From positions 15,597,527-15,661,526 of the forward strand of contig CM029126.1 of the NCBI GenBank assembly GCA_016859345.1: DNA of 64,000 bases. The letters are read 5' to 3'. Shown one piece after another: positions 1-9,574 of this stretch; within the stretch, counting starts at the first letter, position 1, and each line of letters begins with the position of its first letter. A model generated the notes under the pieces. It saw only the letters and a list, made by a program, of their open reading frames with translations. It ran no database searches and had not been told where the DNA came from. The stretch comes from Istiophorus platypterus (Eukaryota > Chordata > Actinopteri > Istiophoriformes > Istiophoridae). Position numbers and translations under genes: made by a program.

Positions 1-23
1 ATTTGATCCTATTGTAATAATTC
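1..23 (-). CDS. dcbld1: dcbld1-like exon 9 (partial), discoidin domain continues
   Basis: Acceptor TTTCCTCAG|GAATTATT. Joined to exon 8 it reads ITGIITIGSN, as in ITGIITTGS of DCBLD2 and ITGIRTTGS of DCBLD1. The exon runs off the window edge. Confidence 0.82.
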
Positions 24-3000
24 CTGAGGAAAGAGAACAAGATTTTTTAGATCAACAGCGAAGATAAGGTGAAAGTGGGTTCACATAATGCATAGAAACA
101 TTGTGGAAATTAAAGGTGCTATATGTAAGTTTTTGCTATTGCTATATAGCCAACGCTAGAATTAACTGTTGTTAGAGGGTATATTCTCACCTTTTGTTTT
201 GCTAAGGCAATGACGGTTGAAGCTCTTAGCAAGTGTTCGTTATCACCATAAAAAGTGTATTTGTTGGGGACTATTTTCAGAGGTGGATTAATACACATTT
301 CTGTGAGAATTTCTAGCAATAGGACAGTGCATGTTGGATTGACTAATAATTGACTGTGGAAATGTTCTTCTCAATGTCACCCAGTGTAACAGTTTGACAC
401 ACAATGTGTTAGCAGTTTTTGGACAACAATTGAGGTCAGTGGAAAATAGGCATAACCTAATGTATATAAGGCTTTGGCTACACAGACAGTGCTTGTTAGT
501 TAGTTCAATTCATGACAGTAGGTAATATCTTGATTATTGCCAGACTTATCCTTTAAACAGCTACATTAAAGAAAAAAAATACATATAAAAGCATATTTTG
601 AGACATAAATACTATTTTTTTTTTTTATTTACATTTTGAACATACCTGTGATATTGTATCTATCATTCAGCTCTAGCTCCACCCATGGGTTGGGATCGTT
701 ACTGTCCGCTGCCCAGGGTATGAACTCACGTCTATCCATGTTTCTGGAGGACCAGACCATTCTGTGCTCTTGACGGCTACTTTTGTTCCAGAAAGATGAG
801 GCATTAAAACTAGAAACACCCAGGATGCTGTTGCATTCTGTTTAGAGACCAGACGAAAGGACAGAATGATGAAAGTGGTTCACTCATTATATAATCCATT
901 CAGTAATATTGATTACAAGTCATTTATACTTTAATGCTGATAATTTTTCCAGACTTGTGTTCTCTGTGGTGAACTGTAAAAATCAAGAAATAGATTTTTT
1001 TATATTAGAGAGAAAGGAGTGGAAGATTGTGGAAGGTGGATGGGAAAATGACATTTCTAAAACTTAAAAGCATGAAAGAATGGCTTGAAAAATTGGACAG
1101 CTAAAAAATATATAGCATGTTGTTTACAGTAAGTGGACTCAAACATGCAAAATTATAGTGATGCAGTAATTATAGTGAAAATATGGTAATAAATTTCTCA
1201 TCTGGCTCAGACCTTGGCTGAAGAGCAGCTTCTTTTCAGATAATGATCCTCTGCCAAAAGAAGACAGTTGAAAGGTCAGTACATCTACATCATTAAATAC
1301 AACTCAGAATTTCACTAAATCAGTCTGGATCCTTTGTGATGTCACTGCCCACTCCTGTTTTGAATTTTATTTATTTATTAATTTATTTTTAAAATCAGAG
1401 CAACAGCAGACACACGTTTTAGAAAGGATTCCATTGGCAAAGGTAGAATCATAGAGTGTAAGACTTCTTCCACGGGTCACAGTTACACGACCTCCCATAT
1501 TATCAGATACAGCTCCAGCATGGACAGCAGACCTGCACAGCACCGACGTCTGTGGAAGAGAGGAAATATGGGGGCTTTTTCAAAAATTAGTTTTATTTGA
1601 AAAGTCTAAGACAGCTTGGTTGAATGAAATGTGGTGTACTTGCATCTCTGTAACCCTGTTCAGAGTTCCCCCACACTTCCTCAGTGACATTCTTACATCC
1701 AGCAGGGCAATACACACTAAAAAGAACAGCAGAATAGCAAGTGGGTTACATTTACAATTTTACTGAAACACATTCTCTCAATGGGAAATGTAGAGGTCAA
1801 CCATGTACCTCAAACTCTGCAAGCTAAAATGAGATCCTCGTTGTAAACAAGAAATGAGATCTGTAAGAAGAAGAAAGACAAATGTTAAAATGAACACTCC
1901 TGAGAATCAATCTTTTCTTTAATAGTATGGTGAGGGAGCCAGTATCTCGAGCTTACATAATACCTCCTACCATTCACTCCTTAGCACACAAATGGATTCT
2001 GTGAGAAACAGTCTAGCATGCTCTGTGTGCTAAATTAGGAGATGAGTGGTCATCACTGTTGATGTGACTAAGCCCTTTGTTACTGTGATTTTGTCACACT
2101 TCACGAGTACAGCCAATGGTCCTCGTGGGATCAGAGCTGACAGACAGTGGTTTGTATGTCTGAACACAGGCTTAGCTCCAGACGTTCCCGGATTTCATAA
2201 ACAACTCAGTAAAAACAGGAAACTATGATACATACTGTAGAGGACAGATTATCTCGCCTAGAGAAATGGAAACCAGCTCTCAGTATAGACTAGCTTTCAA
2301 AGTAAATGTGCTTATTAAATTGATACGCAGGGAGAAACTTAACCTTTGTATCAATATGTTTTTGTATATAAACTATCAAGGGGTAATAAACTTTTAGTTT
2401 AATTCCTAAATAAAATCATGACTTGATAGCTTCTAAAAACAAAAACCTCTGGGTGAGATGCTTTATGGCGACAAAAATGCAGGATGGGAGTGGGCTTGCA
2501 GTGGTTGACAGGCTGATGAAGTGGAGGGGGAGTGAAAAAGAAAGCCAGCCTCTCCATGCCACAGTCTGAAGCCTGAGGCCTCATTCCATTCAGCCTGAGA
2601 GAAGGAGTCAGACTCCTGCTTTCTGAACAAACAGACCAGAAAGCAGGAGTCAGACAGCAGGAGCAAACACGCCAGACCAAAGATAGTGATGGAAGATGAA
2701 TGCCAATAAGTAGTGACTCAGGCACTCACAACTACACATCTGTATATACCAACACACATGTGCACGCTCACATGGACAAATATTCGTTCACAAGCAAATT
2801 TTAGAAATTTAATAAAAATTACAAATCACACATTTCTAAGGCTAACATAATAACATAATTGTAAAAACAGCTGGTAATAAATATCATATTCTTATTAATA
2901 TATGAATAAATAATTATCATTTACTTATTATAACTACAAAAATAATTACAAATAGCTGACTGGCTTGGCTTACATCAGTGTGTACAAACTACTGTCATAC

Positions 3001-3694
3001 CTGGATACTGGTCTGTGGCATAGGACAGAAGAAATCCTCGTCCAGAGCGGTGTGGGCCTGACTTGAAGATTACTGTCACTTCATTGCTTTGAATGGTCAC
3101 ACTCATCTTTGATACATCTAGCTTCTCACACAATGGGCCTGTGAACACGCAGAGCCACAAACTACATTTCTAAAAGCGCACACAAACACAAATGCAGTCG
3201 TCTGCCTGCACACCTACATCTCTTGAGATAGAAAGACATGCATTGTCAGTCCTTAATACGGTAAATGGTGAAATGACCGTACTTATATAGCGCCTTTCTA
3301 GTCTTTTCGACTATTCAAAGCTCTTTCATGCCACCGTCACATTCACTCATACAGAAAAATATTTATGCAGTGCTTTTCTACACATTTCTTCACATTCGTT
3401 GAAATTTTTTCTACACATTCTAGTGAATTCTACATACACACACATTCATACACTGATGATGAACTGCAAAAAACACACTTCGTTGCAGATTGGGGGAGCT
3501 AGGGATTGAACAGCCAACCTTCCGGCTGGTAGCTCTAATACATTACTGCATAGTAAACTGCATAGTACAGCAATAGCACTGTCACTTGGAAAATATGCAT
3601 TTAAGAACAGCTACAAAGCAAAAGAAAAAATTCAAAATCACCATAGTGGCTCTGTGGAATCCAATAAAAGATGCAAAAGGCAGCCCAACAGACT

Positions 3695-3731
<37 letters not shown>

Positions 3732-6700
3732 TATATCTCCTGAATCTCTCAACCTTCATTTTGGTGTATTGTCAAACTTTTATGCCCTCCGGGCACGACT
3801 TGATACACCTGGTGCATGTTTCTGTTGTGAAATTGGGTTTTGCCTTCTCTGTCAATGGAATGACATGCCCTGTGTGTATTCCCTAATCATGGCTGGCAGA
3901 GCATAATTAATGATATAGAACCTAAAAAGTCTATCAACAGGTATTTTAGAGAAGAGTGACAGGTACACACAGGAAACATGAGAACACATATGCCATGTCT
4001 AAAACACTTGATGATCAGACATAAACCCTGAAAGACATCTAAAGACCACTGAACAAGCTTACCCAGACTGGGTTCTCCATTCTTGTCCATGATCATGAGA
4101 GAGCCATTGCTGCAGCCCGGGCTGCTCTCAACATCAAAATCCCCGAACAGCAGTCGCAGCGTGTGGCCTTCTGGCACACGAACCCTCCACTTACACCTAG
4201 TGTTACTGGGGTAGGTGCCTGGATAGTTCTGAGAGGCCAAGGTGCCGGACTCTGTGCCAAGCAGAGTGTGTCCACAGCCATTACCTGAAATCACAGAAGT
4301 AGAATGGTCGAGGCTGTCACAGAAAAAGGGGACAGTTCACAAAGTAAATTTAGCCTCAACTTGTGAAATGTTTAACTCATTACATTCCATAGGGAGACTC
4401 TGACCACTTGCTGATGCTGCTGGAACTAAAGTTAAGAGTCACCCTTCAGGTTTAATGCTACTTGATGTCTTCATTAAGCCATTTGTCTTTGTAAAAACTG
4501 AATAACTAATGGTTTTTCATTAATAATTGAAACTTTAAGGAGATGCAAAAGTTAAAGTTTTTACTGTTTTTAAATGAAATCATGAATTATCAGAATAAAT
4601 TAAAGTTTAGTTTGTTACATTAAAGTTTGATGTCAAATTGTGTATGAGGGCTGAAACTAAGAGTTATTTTCATAATGGATTATCTGTTTATTTTCTTAAT
4701 TAAACATCTGTTTATTCAAAATGTCAGAAAACAGTAAGAAAAAAAAAAAAATTTAAGAGCCAAAGTCAGAATATTCTTGTTGCTTGTTTTGTCTGATCAG
4801 CAATCCAAACCATCCAAAACCCAAAAGGTTTTCAATGAATATTATAGAAGACTAAAACTACCAGCAAAAACTTATATTTGACAAGTTGGAACTAGTTCAT
4901 CATTAGGATTTTTTCTAACTTTTCTGACTTAAAAAAGGAACTTGATAGATTATCCAGTGTTCATTAATTGACCGATCAGCTGTAAAGTGTACTGTCAGTC
5001 CTCATTACAGGCATTGAGTAACAGCTGGTGGAGATCAAAATATTTTGCAATCAATTTGTTTCATTCTAAAAACAGCTGTGAGAAGAGGATCTTTTCAGAC
5101 TCATCTCAGACTTAAGCAAATCCAAAATCACATAACCGCAGACAGTTTCATCATTCATCAAGGTACCAAATATACAGGCTATTAAGGGCTTTGTTAATAA
5201 AACTTTTCAAGACATATGAGTAATAAAACATTTGAACTTATAAGCAGATCAGAACATGTTTATATTCTAATCATAACTGTGTTGTAAGAAGGGCTAAACT
5301 CCAAAAGTGACAACCTGTACAATGGGTGTACTGCAATAGATAGATGAAATATTAAATCTTTAATTTTATTGTATATAAAATTGTTGGTCAAAAGTTTATT
5401 GTTCTAAAACTAATCAATTAGTTTCTTCAGAAATATAATGTTATTTTTGAATGTTGATTCAGTACATCCTCTGACCTATGGCTGCTGTGACTAACACTTG
5501 AAGTGGAACAGAAAACACAAATATTTAGATCGTCTAACATTCCTGCGAGTCACAGAAAATAACAATTCCTGCACTGGCCACACAAAGATAAGTTCTGTTG
5601 GGGCAGTAGGCTCAAATCATACCCCCAAAATGTCAAGTTCTGAGAATGGTCAAAACATGAAAAAGGTACCAGGGTCCATCCAAGCCTACAAAATATCCCT
5701 GTCCTTGCCTTCCATATAAGGCCCGTGGAGAATTGTTGAGTGGAAACCAGGGGATAACCTTCCACACTGTGTCACACACATCCGGCATCACACCGGCCAT
5801 TCCCCTACTTCCCGACAGGTCTTCAGTTCCCAGTACCACAGACCCTTGGATGTTATTGGCCCTCCTCAAGTCCCCGAAGAATTCCCTGGAAATGCCACAG
5901 CAACATTCTGTAACTGTGGCCAATGGAGCATGGGTCTGTCACCTTCCTGTGGGAGGCCACAGAGGTGGCAATCCTGGGGAAGTTCTCGGTGTTAATTCCC
6001 CTGCTCACTGAACCCTCTCACCTACAGTCTGCCCCAAGGCCAAGTCCATTTCTAGATTCATAAAGGAAGGGCTATGTGTTCAGCCTGTTCCGACCAGTTC
6101 AAACATTTTGAAGATGAATTACAGAAAAGGGGAGTCAAACCGGGTGGCAGGAGAGCAGACAGTCAATCAAAAGCACCCGGCAGACTTTGTTTTCCACTTG
6201 AGGTTTTGCTGGCAGGTTCTTACAGGTCCACACTAGCAGACAGGATGTTCACCTGTGCTACCTGTCACTACATTGCCTTATTCTGTCCTGTGTGTCAATC
6301 ACAAGGTTACGAGACAGACGCTGACATGTTTCTCCCGTACCCTGGCCCGACCAAAGCTCCTTACATATTTGGCTAACAAGTAAAAAGTGATTCACCGTAA
6401 ATAATTGACCCCGGGCTTAATCATCTTCTGATGTGAGAAAACCAAAGCCCCAGAGATGGATGGATACAACAAAACAGATTTGCGGTATGGGAAAATGTTA
6501 AGAGTCATCGTCTGTGGGCTCATTTGTTGGTTTTCTGGTCGTCTAAGGTCACTGTGATTCATTCCGCACATGGACTTGATTACTGTTTTGGAGAAGAAAA
6601 AAAAAAATTTAAAAAAAGCTGTGGGAAAGGTAAGTTGTTAGCTGGGATCAGTAGGTAAACATGGAGAGGAGGCGCGTATGTCAAGAACACCACCATCGAC

Positions 6701-7266
6701 CTTTGCAACTACAATAAAAGTACAGTATTTGCTCAGTGACCTAAACATTACATTTAATGCAAGTCAATGCAGGTTTCGTTGGGTTCGCGGCGGTAGAACC
6801 GATAACAGAACATGTCAGAGATGTCAGGAGTTGTGTTACAGGCCAAGCTGGCTAATGGTGAAGACGCTAGTTTCTCACGTAAAACGCAAACAGCACGAAG
6901 GATAGAGACCGACTCAAGTAGGATGCAAAGGATGTTTTAAAGCCTGTTGCTTGTCAAAACCTCTGCCGGCGCTTTTAAAGCATTTCTCTACATTAAGAAA
7001 AAAAAAACAAAACCCAATTAAATTAAAATAAAACACAAGTTAATCCGTTTTCAGCTGCTCGTGACCGTGAAGTCAGTGGTAGGAAGACAAGGTGTTTGAA
7101 ATAAAGTCTCTCGTCACAATCTCAGGCGAACGCGTCAAACGAAAAACAGGGTTTTTATCTTACCCTCCTGCCCGCGAACGGCTACGGAACAGACGCTCAG
7201 CGTGATCCAGAAACAGGTAATGACAGACTTCTTGGCGTCCCCGACATTTTCGCTCTTTGCGAGCAT
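1..7266 (-). CDS. dcbld1: dcbld1-like gene (discoidin, CUB and LCCL domain receptor), exons 1-9, 3' part cut by window edge
   Basis: Type I membrane receptor of the DCBLD/ESDN family. Coding exons on the minus strand: 7266-7164, 4284-4063, 3138-3001, 1860-1809, 1716-1644, 1549-1416, 1250-1213, 837-646 and 23-<1. All junction phases agree and give about 325 residues without a stop. Domain order: signal peptide (about 1-31), CUB (about 36-152, opening NGCGHTLLGTESGTLAS, with four cysteines), LCCL (about 156-240, with YCPAGC and the GYRDTSVLC...AVHAG core), then the start of the discoidin (F5/8C) domain from about 254. From memory of the family, the FLLSYA, GYRDTS and SLSEKKLLF stretches resemble DCBLD1 more than DCBLD2. 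The transmembrane and cytoplasmic parts should lie left of the window. The gene is divergent to the gmeb1-like gene and shares its CpG island. The orthologue assignment (DCBLD1 versus a third DCBLD copy) is inference. Confidence 0.88.
24..645 (-). other. dcbld1-like intron 8
   Basis: AT-rich intron between the two discoidin exons. A 66-codon reading frame on the minus strand at 119-319 has plausible splice sites, but as an exon (110 bp) it would break the reading frame. Nothing else is recognised. Confidence 0.7.
646..837 (-). CDS. dcbld1: dcbld1-like exon 8, discoidin domain N-terminal part
   Basis: 192 bp, acceptor TAAACAG|AATGC and donor CACAG|GTATGT. It encodes ECNSILGVSSFNASSFW, then PWVELELNDRYNITG, which fits the F5/8 type C fold (first cysteine, W-x-EL-L, ITG). 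Confidence 0.9.
1213..1250 (-). CDS. dcbld1: dcbld1-like exon 7, 38-bp microexon
   Basis: 38 bp, acceptor TTGGCAG|AGGATC and donor CAAG|GTCTGA. It encodes (T)GSLSEKKLLFSQ(E), equivalent to GSLSDKRFLF in human DCBLD1, linking LCCL to the discoidin domain. Phases on both sides fit. Confidence 0.87.
1416..1549 (-). CDS. dcbld1: dcbld1-like exon 6, LCCL core
   Basis: 134 bp, acceptor CCACAG|ACGTCG and donor AAAAC|GTGTGT. It encodes TSVLCRSAVHAGAVSDNMGG, RVTVTRGRSLTLYDS and TFANGILSK. The C...A-HAG...GG pattern is the LCCL signature. The donor is weak, but the phase is confirmed by exon 7. Confidence 0.92.
1644..1716 (-). CDS. dcbld1: dcbld1-like exon 5, LCCL N-terminal part, with GC donor
   Basis: 73 bp. 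Acceptor TTTTTAG|TGTG; it encodes VYCPAGCKNVTEEVWGNSEQ then GYRD. The family match and phase require the exon to end after GAT, followed by GCAAGT, so the intron starts with GC. The next usable GT donor (A|GTACAC) would put exon 6 out of frame. Confidence 0.87.
1809..1860 (-). CDS. dcbld1: dcbld1-like exon 4, 52-bp linker into LCCL domain
   Basis: 52 bp, acceptor CTTACAG|ATCTC and donor TTGAG|GTACAT. With split codons it encodes DLISCLQRGSHFSLQSLS, matching the DLITCLERASHY... segment of DCBLD1. It was found only by matching family sequence and phase. Confidence 0.9.
3001..3138 (-). CDS. dcbld1: dcbld1-like exon 3, second part of CUB domain
   Basis: 138 bp. Acceptor TTCACAG|GCCC and donor CCAG|GTATGA. 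It encodes PLCEKLD, SNEVTVIFKSG and SGRGFLLSYATDQYP. The cysteine in PLCEK completes the CUB set, and the GRGFLLSYA ending is diagnostic for DCBLD proteins. Confidence 0.92.
3254..3546. repeat. Teleost interspersed repeat in dcbld1-like intron 3
   Basis: The stretch with ACTTATATAGCGCCTTTCTA, a run like CACTCAAAGCGCTTT, CATTCATACACTGATG and a tail near AGGGATTGAACAGCCAACCT matches a repeat I remember as very common in fish genomes. It is diverged and appears interrupted by about 90 bp near 3350-3440. I cannot name the family with certainty. Confidence 0.55.
3694..3732. repeat. (AAT)n microsatellite
   Basis: About 13 tandem TAA units in dcbld1-like intron 2. Confidence 0.95.
4063..4284 (-). 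CDS. dcbld1: dcbld1-like exon 2, first part of CUB domain
   Basis: 222 bp, phase 1 to phase 1. Acceptor TTTCAG|GTAATGG and donor CTGG|GTAAGC. It encodes GNGCGHTLLGTESGTLAS, NYPGTYPSNTRCKW and LLFGDFDVESSPGC, typical CUB strands with three of the four CUB cysteines. Confidence 0.93.
4646..4985 (-). repeat. AT-rich dispersed repeat, copy 1
   Basis: Starts AGGGCTGAAACTAAGAGTTA, passes through AAAATGTCAGAAAACAGT and CCAAAACCCAAAAGG, and ends near ATTAATTGACC. It matches a teleost repeat I know by its sequence features, not by name. The orientation opposite to this one is called plus here. Confidence 0.6.
5498..6400. other. Unclassified block with raised ORF density inside dcbld1-like intron 1
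   Basis: About 0.9 kb with GC content above its surroundings and overlapping open frames on both strands, for example minus 5633-5923 (96 codons) and plus 6074-6376 (100 codons, cysteine-rich, with CATCHYIALFCPVC). No frame matches a family I know and none has convincing splice sites. It may be a decayed mobile-element fragment or chance frames in a less AT-rich stretch. Confidence 0.3.
7164..7266 (-). CDS. dcbld1: dcbld1-like exon 1, signal peptide
   Basis: 34 codons plus one base. ATG at 7266-7264, a basic/polar n-region ending KK, the hydrophobic core VITCFWITLSVCSVAV, then RGQEG. Donor GG|GTAAGA (GT at 7163-7162), phase 1, joins exactly to exon 2 and rebuilds QEGNGCGH, like QQGDGCGH in human DCBLD2. 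An in-frame ATG at 7335 would add 23 residues with a Ser run encoded by the GAA repeat. I prefer 7266 because it puts the hydrophobic core nearer the N terminus. Confidence 0.8.
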
Positions 7267-7300
7267 GTTATTGCCGGAGATCTTCGCGAAAAAACAAAAA

Positions 7301-7329
7301 GAAGAAGAAGAAGAAGAAGAAGAAGAAGG
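7301..7329. repeat. (GAA)n microsatellite beside the dcbld1-like start
   Basis: About ten GAA units on the plus strand (TTC on the sense strand of the dcbld1-like gene), 35-63 bp upstream of its chosen ATG. If translation began at the ATG at 7335, it would encode a Ser run. Confidence 0.93.
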
Positions 7330-7406
7330 AGGCAAGGTGCAGAACCCGCAGGCTCGAGCTCCTGGCTCCGCTTGAAAGTTCCAGTGCGGAGAACTGGGTG
7401 TTTACT

Positions 7407-7411
7407 ATTGG
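7407..7411 (-). promoter_or_regulatory. CCAAT box 1 (minus strand)
   Basis: ATTGG on the plus strand, so CCAAT in the sense of the dcbld1-like gene, about 140 bp upstream of its ATG. Candidate NF-Y site. Confidence 0.55.
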
Positions 7412-7416
7412 CCGCG

Positions 7417-7426
7417 GGGGGCGGGG
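7417..7426. promoter_or_regulatory. GC box
   Basis: GGGGGCGGGG, a consensus Sp1/KLF site between the two CCAAT boxes. Confidence 0.6.
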
Positions 7427-7438
7427 ACACGACTCCTC

Positions 7439-7443
7439 ATTGG
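7439..7443 (-). promoter_or_regulatory. CCAAT box 2 (minus strand)
   Basis: A second ATTGG 32 bp from the first. Paired CCAAT boxes about three helical turns apart are typical of NF-Y promoters. Confidence 0.55.
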
Positions 7444-7488
7444 TTCCCGCGGAGCGTCAATCAAAAGGGATCGCCCCGCGTTCCATTC

Positions 7489-7498
7489 CCATATATGG
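7489..7498. promoter_or_regulatory. CArG box (candidate SRF site)
   Basis: CCATATATGG is a perfect CC(A/T)6GG palindrome in the GC-rich island, about 225 bp upstream of the dcbld1-like ATG. Confidence 0.6.
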
Positions 7499-7975
7499 GC
7501 GTTTTGATTTGTGGGCGTGCGCTGACGTGGGAACGGCCGGGGGCCGCGCTGCCGGTGGTTGAGCCTCGTCCCCACTGATCCTGGACCTCGCCTGCCTGTG
7601 GTCCTTCTTCTTTTTTAATGGCTGTTCCATTTTAATTCGACGTGTTCAAAGTGCTGAAAAAGTCGCGTCCAAAAGGCAAAAAAATAATAAATAAATAATA
7701 ATAATTATACATATATATATATATATTGAGGCCAATCAGTTTGAAAAAGGTCCCGTCGGCGCGCTTCGCGTTTCCTTTCCCCCCTCGACTCGGAGCCGAC
7801 TCTGCCCCCTGCCGGCGAAACGCGGGCAACAACAAAAACAAAGCGTGCGTGCGTGCGCGGCGTGTATCGCGTGACAAACCGACGGGATTAGAGCACGCGA
7901 CCCGGCGAGCGAGACGGCAGAAGCGCGCGTGGAGCCTAAAACCCACCGCGAGGGATGCGCTCGCGGAAATAAACG

Positions 7976-8008
7976 ACACACACATACACACACACACACA
8001 CACACACA
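7976..8008. repeat. (CA)n microsatellite in the CpG island
   Basis: CA dinucleotide run of about 16 units. Confidence 0.93.
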
Positions 8009-9574
8009 AAGGAAAAAGCCCTCAAACACCGTCACTTTTCCATCTAGGTGTGTTTCCGGAGCTCCGCGTCGCGCGGCCAGGTGCGCCACCGCCGCGGCCC
8101 GGAGGCGCTCGAGCGCGGCCGCGTCAGAGCCGCTCCGACCGACACACGCATCGCGTGCGAACCGATCGCTTCTCGTGACAGCGGGGCAGATGCTTCCCAG
8201 GCAAAAAAAAAAAAAAACGCCGCCTCCACCGCAGGAAGGGCGGCGGGGCGGCGCGGCGCATGCCCACGCACCGCTCGGACGGGCGGACGATGAGCTCCCC
8301 CCCGCTGTAACACGGCGGGTCAGGCCGCGGCGGTGGCGGAGCGGCGGAGCGGCGAGTTCCGGAGTTTCGGGGGTTCGGACCCGGTTCGTTTTCGTCAGCG
8401 CGGCCCTCCGTGGGGACCCGCGCCGGGGTGTGCGTGCCGCCGCACCGACGGACGTCGGTTCGAGTGGGGGAAGGAGGGTGAGAAAGAGACGCAGCTGCCC
8501 GAGCAGGAGTTGATGATCGAACAAGGGCTATATCTATTATTATTATTATTTTTTAGTTTGTATTGTATTATTGAGTGCGTCGGTCAGTTCACTGTATTCG
8601 GCTCCTCGCTGCATGGAAGAGTTCCTTGTTTTCTTTCTCTGCCAGTTTGTGAATTAATTTCTCCTCCATTCCTTTCTTTGCGGTTGATGTTGTGTATCAA
8701 ACGCTTCAGCTGCTCCTCCGTGTTGGACTGAAAGTTTGTTATGGGCAGAATCATACTAGAATGAAAGTTGGACAGTTTATTTTTTATTCTTCTGGCTGTT
8801 TACCGTTTCTAATTTTCCTAATTCCTTATGACCATAGACAGTAGTACAGTGGACCATTATCTGTTTACATCTGACCCATCTAAAATATGTGTATAGGTTT
8901 TATATCTTTCAACACCTTAACTGCCATTATTTAAGAACATGTAATTACTTTATATGTTTTTTATTTCACTGTGGCCTTTTTTATATGGGCGACATGAATC
9001 CTTGACAGTTGGACAGCAGAAACAAAGACCTGACAGAATCCAGTTGATGATATCTAATGTAATTTGATGTTTTGCTTAACATGACTTGGTAACAGCACTC
9101 CTACAAATACCATTTAGTCAACAGGTCTTTCATTGGCATCATTTTTGTTGAAAAAATAGTGGCTTTTATACAAGAATGTGGCATAACAAAGGACTGATAG
9201 GATTTGATAAGAGAATGTCACTTAAAAAAAAAAAAGATACCGCATTTTCACCTGTTGAGTCCAAAGTGAATATTAAGTGCTGCACCATTTTTACAATTGA
9301 GGCCTTATAACCCAGGTTTTAGCTTTTCTCCCACGGTCTAGAATATTTATACATGTTCTGAGCAGTAATACAGGAAGCAGGGCCTGCCCATGTGAGGATT
9401 ATGTCATTTAAGCTCAGTATGGATTCATTCCTGTGACAGTGGCATGCCAGAAAACACTTGTGGGAGGCTTTTTTTGACTTATGCATTAAATAACATCACT
9501 GCATGCTTGTGTGTGATCTGGATGTTAATGTGCGTGCTGGGCCCTCTCTGCGTGCAGCTCTGTGCAGAGGGGTG

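Larger units (their letters stand above)
4285..7163 (-). other. dcbld1-like intron 1
   Basis: 2.9-kb first intron of the dcbld1-like gene. It contains one copy of the AT-rich dispersed repeat (about 4646-4985) and an unclassified block at about 5500-6400 that is less AT-rich and has longer open frames on both strands. No conserved exon was recognised. Confidence 0.7.
7340..8480. promoter_or_regulatory. CpG island shared by divergent dcbld1-like and gmeb1-like genes
   Basis: GC-rich, CpG-dense stretch in otherwise AT-rich DNA, placed between two divergently transcribed genes, so it is probably a bidirectional promoter. It holds GC and CCAAT boxes and a CArG box near the minus gene. A good splice donor at GGAGG|GTGAGA (exon end about 8477) is a candidate end for an untranslated first exon of the gmeb1-like gene. 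Long open frames inside the island are a side effect of low stop-codon density. Confidence 0.85.

Noticed and set aside
119..319. 66-codon minus-strand frame with an acceptor and donor, inside dcbld1-like intron 8
   Set aside because: As an exon (about 110 bp) it would shift the reading frame between exons 8 and 9, and it has no family similarity. The exons at 837-646 and 23-1 join correctly without it.
5633..5923. Possible retroelement-type protein on the minus strand
   Set aside because: I saw no motif of a known polymerase, integrase, gag or envelope family, so it is left as an unclassified block.
7632..8731. Several long frames on both strands in the CpG island
   Set aside because: They arise from few stop codons in GC-rich DNA, overlap each other, use the CA repeat and have no domain.
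9503..9574. In-frame upstream ATG for the gmeb1-like protein
   Set aside because: It lies upstream of a good splice acceptor (CTGTGCAG at 9560-9567), and the family N terminus MA-x-EVSV starts at 9575.
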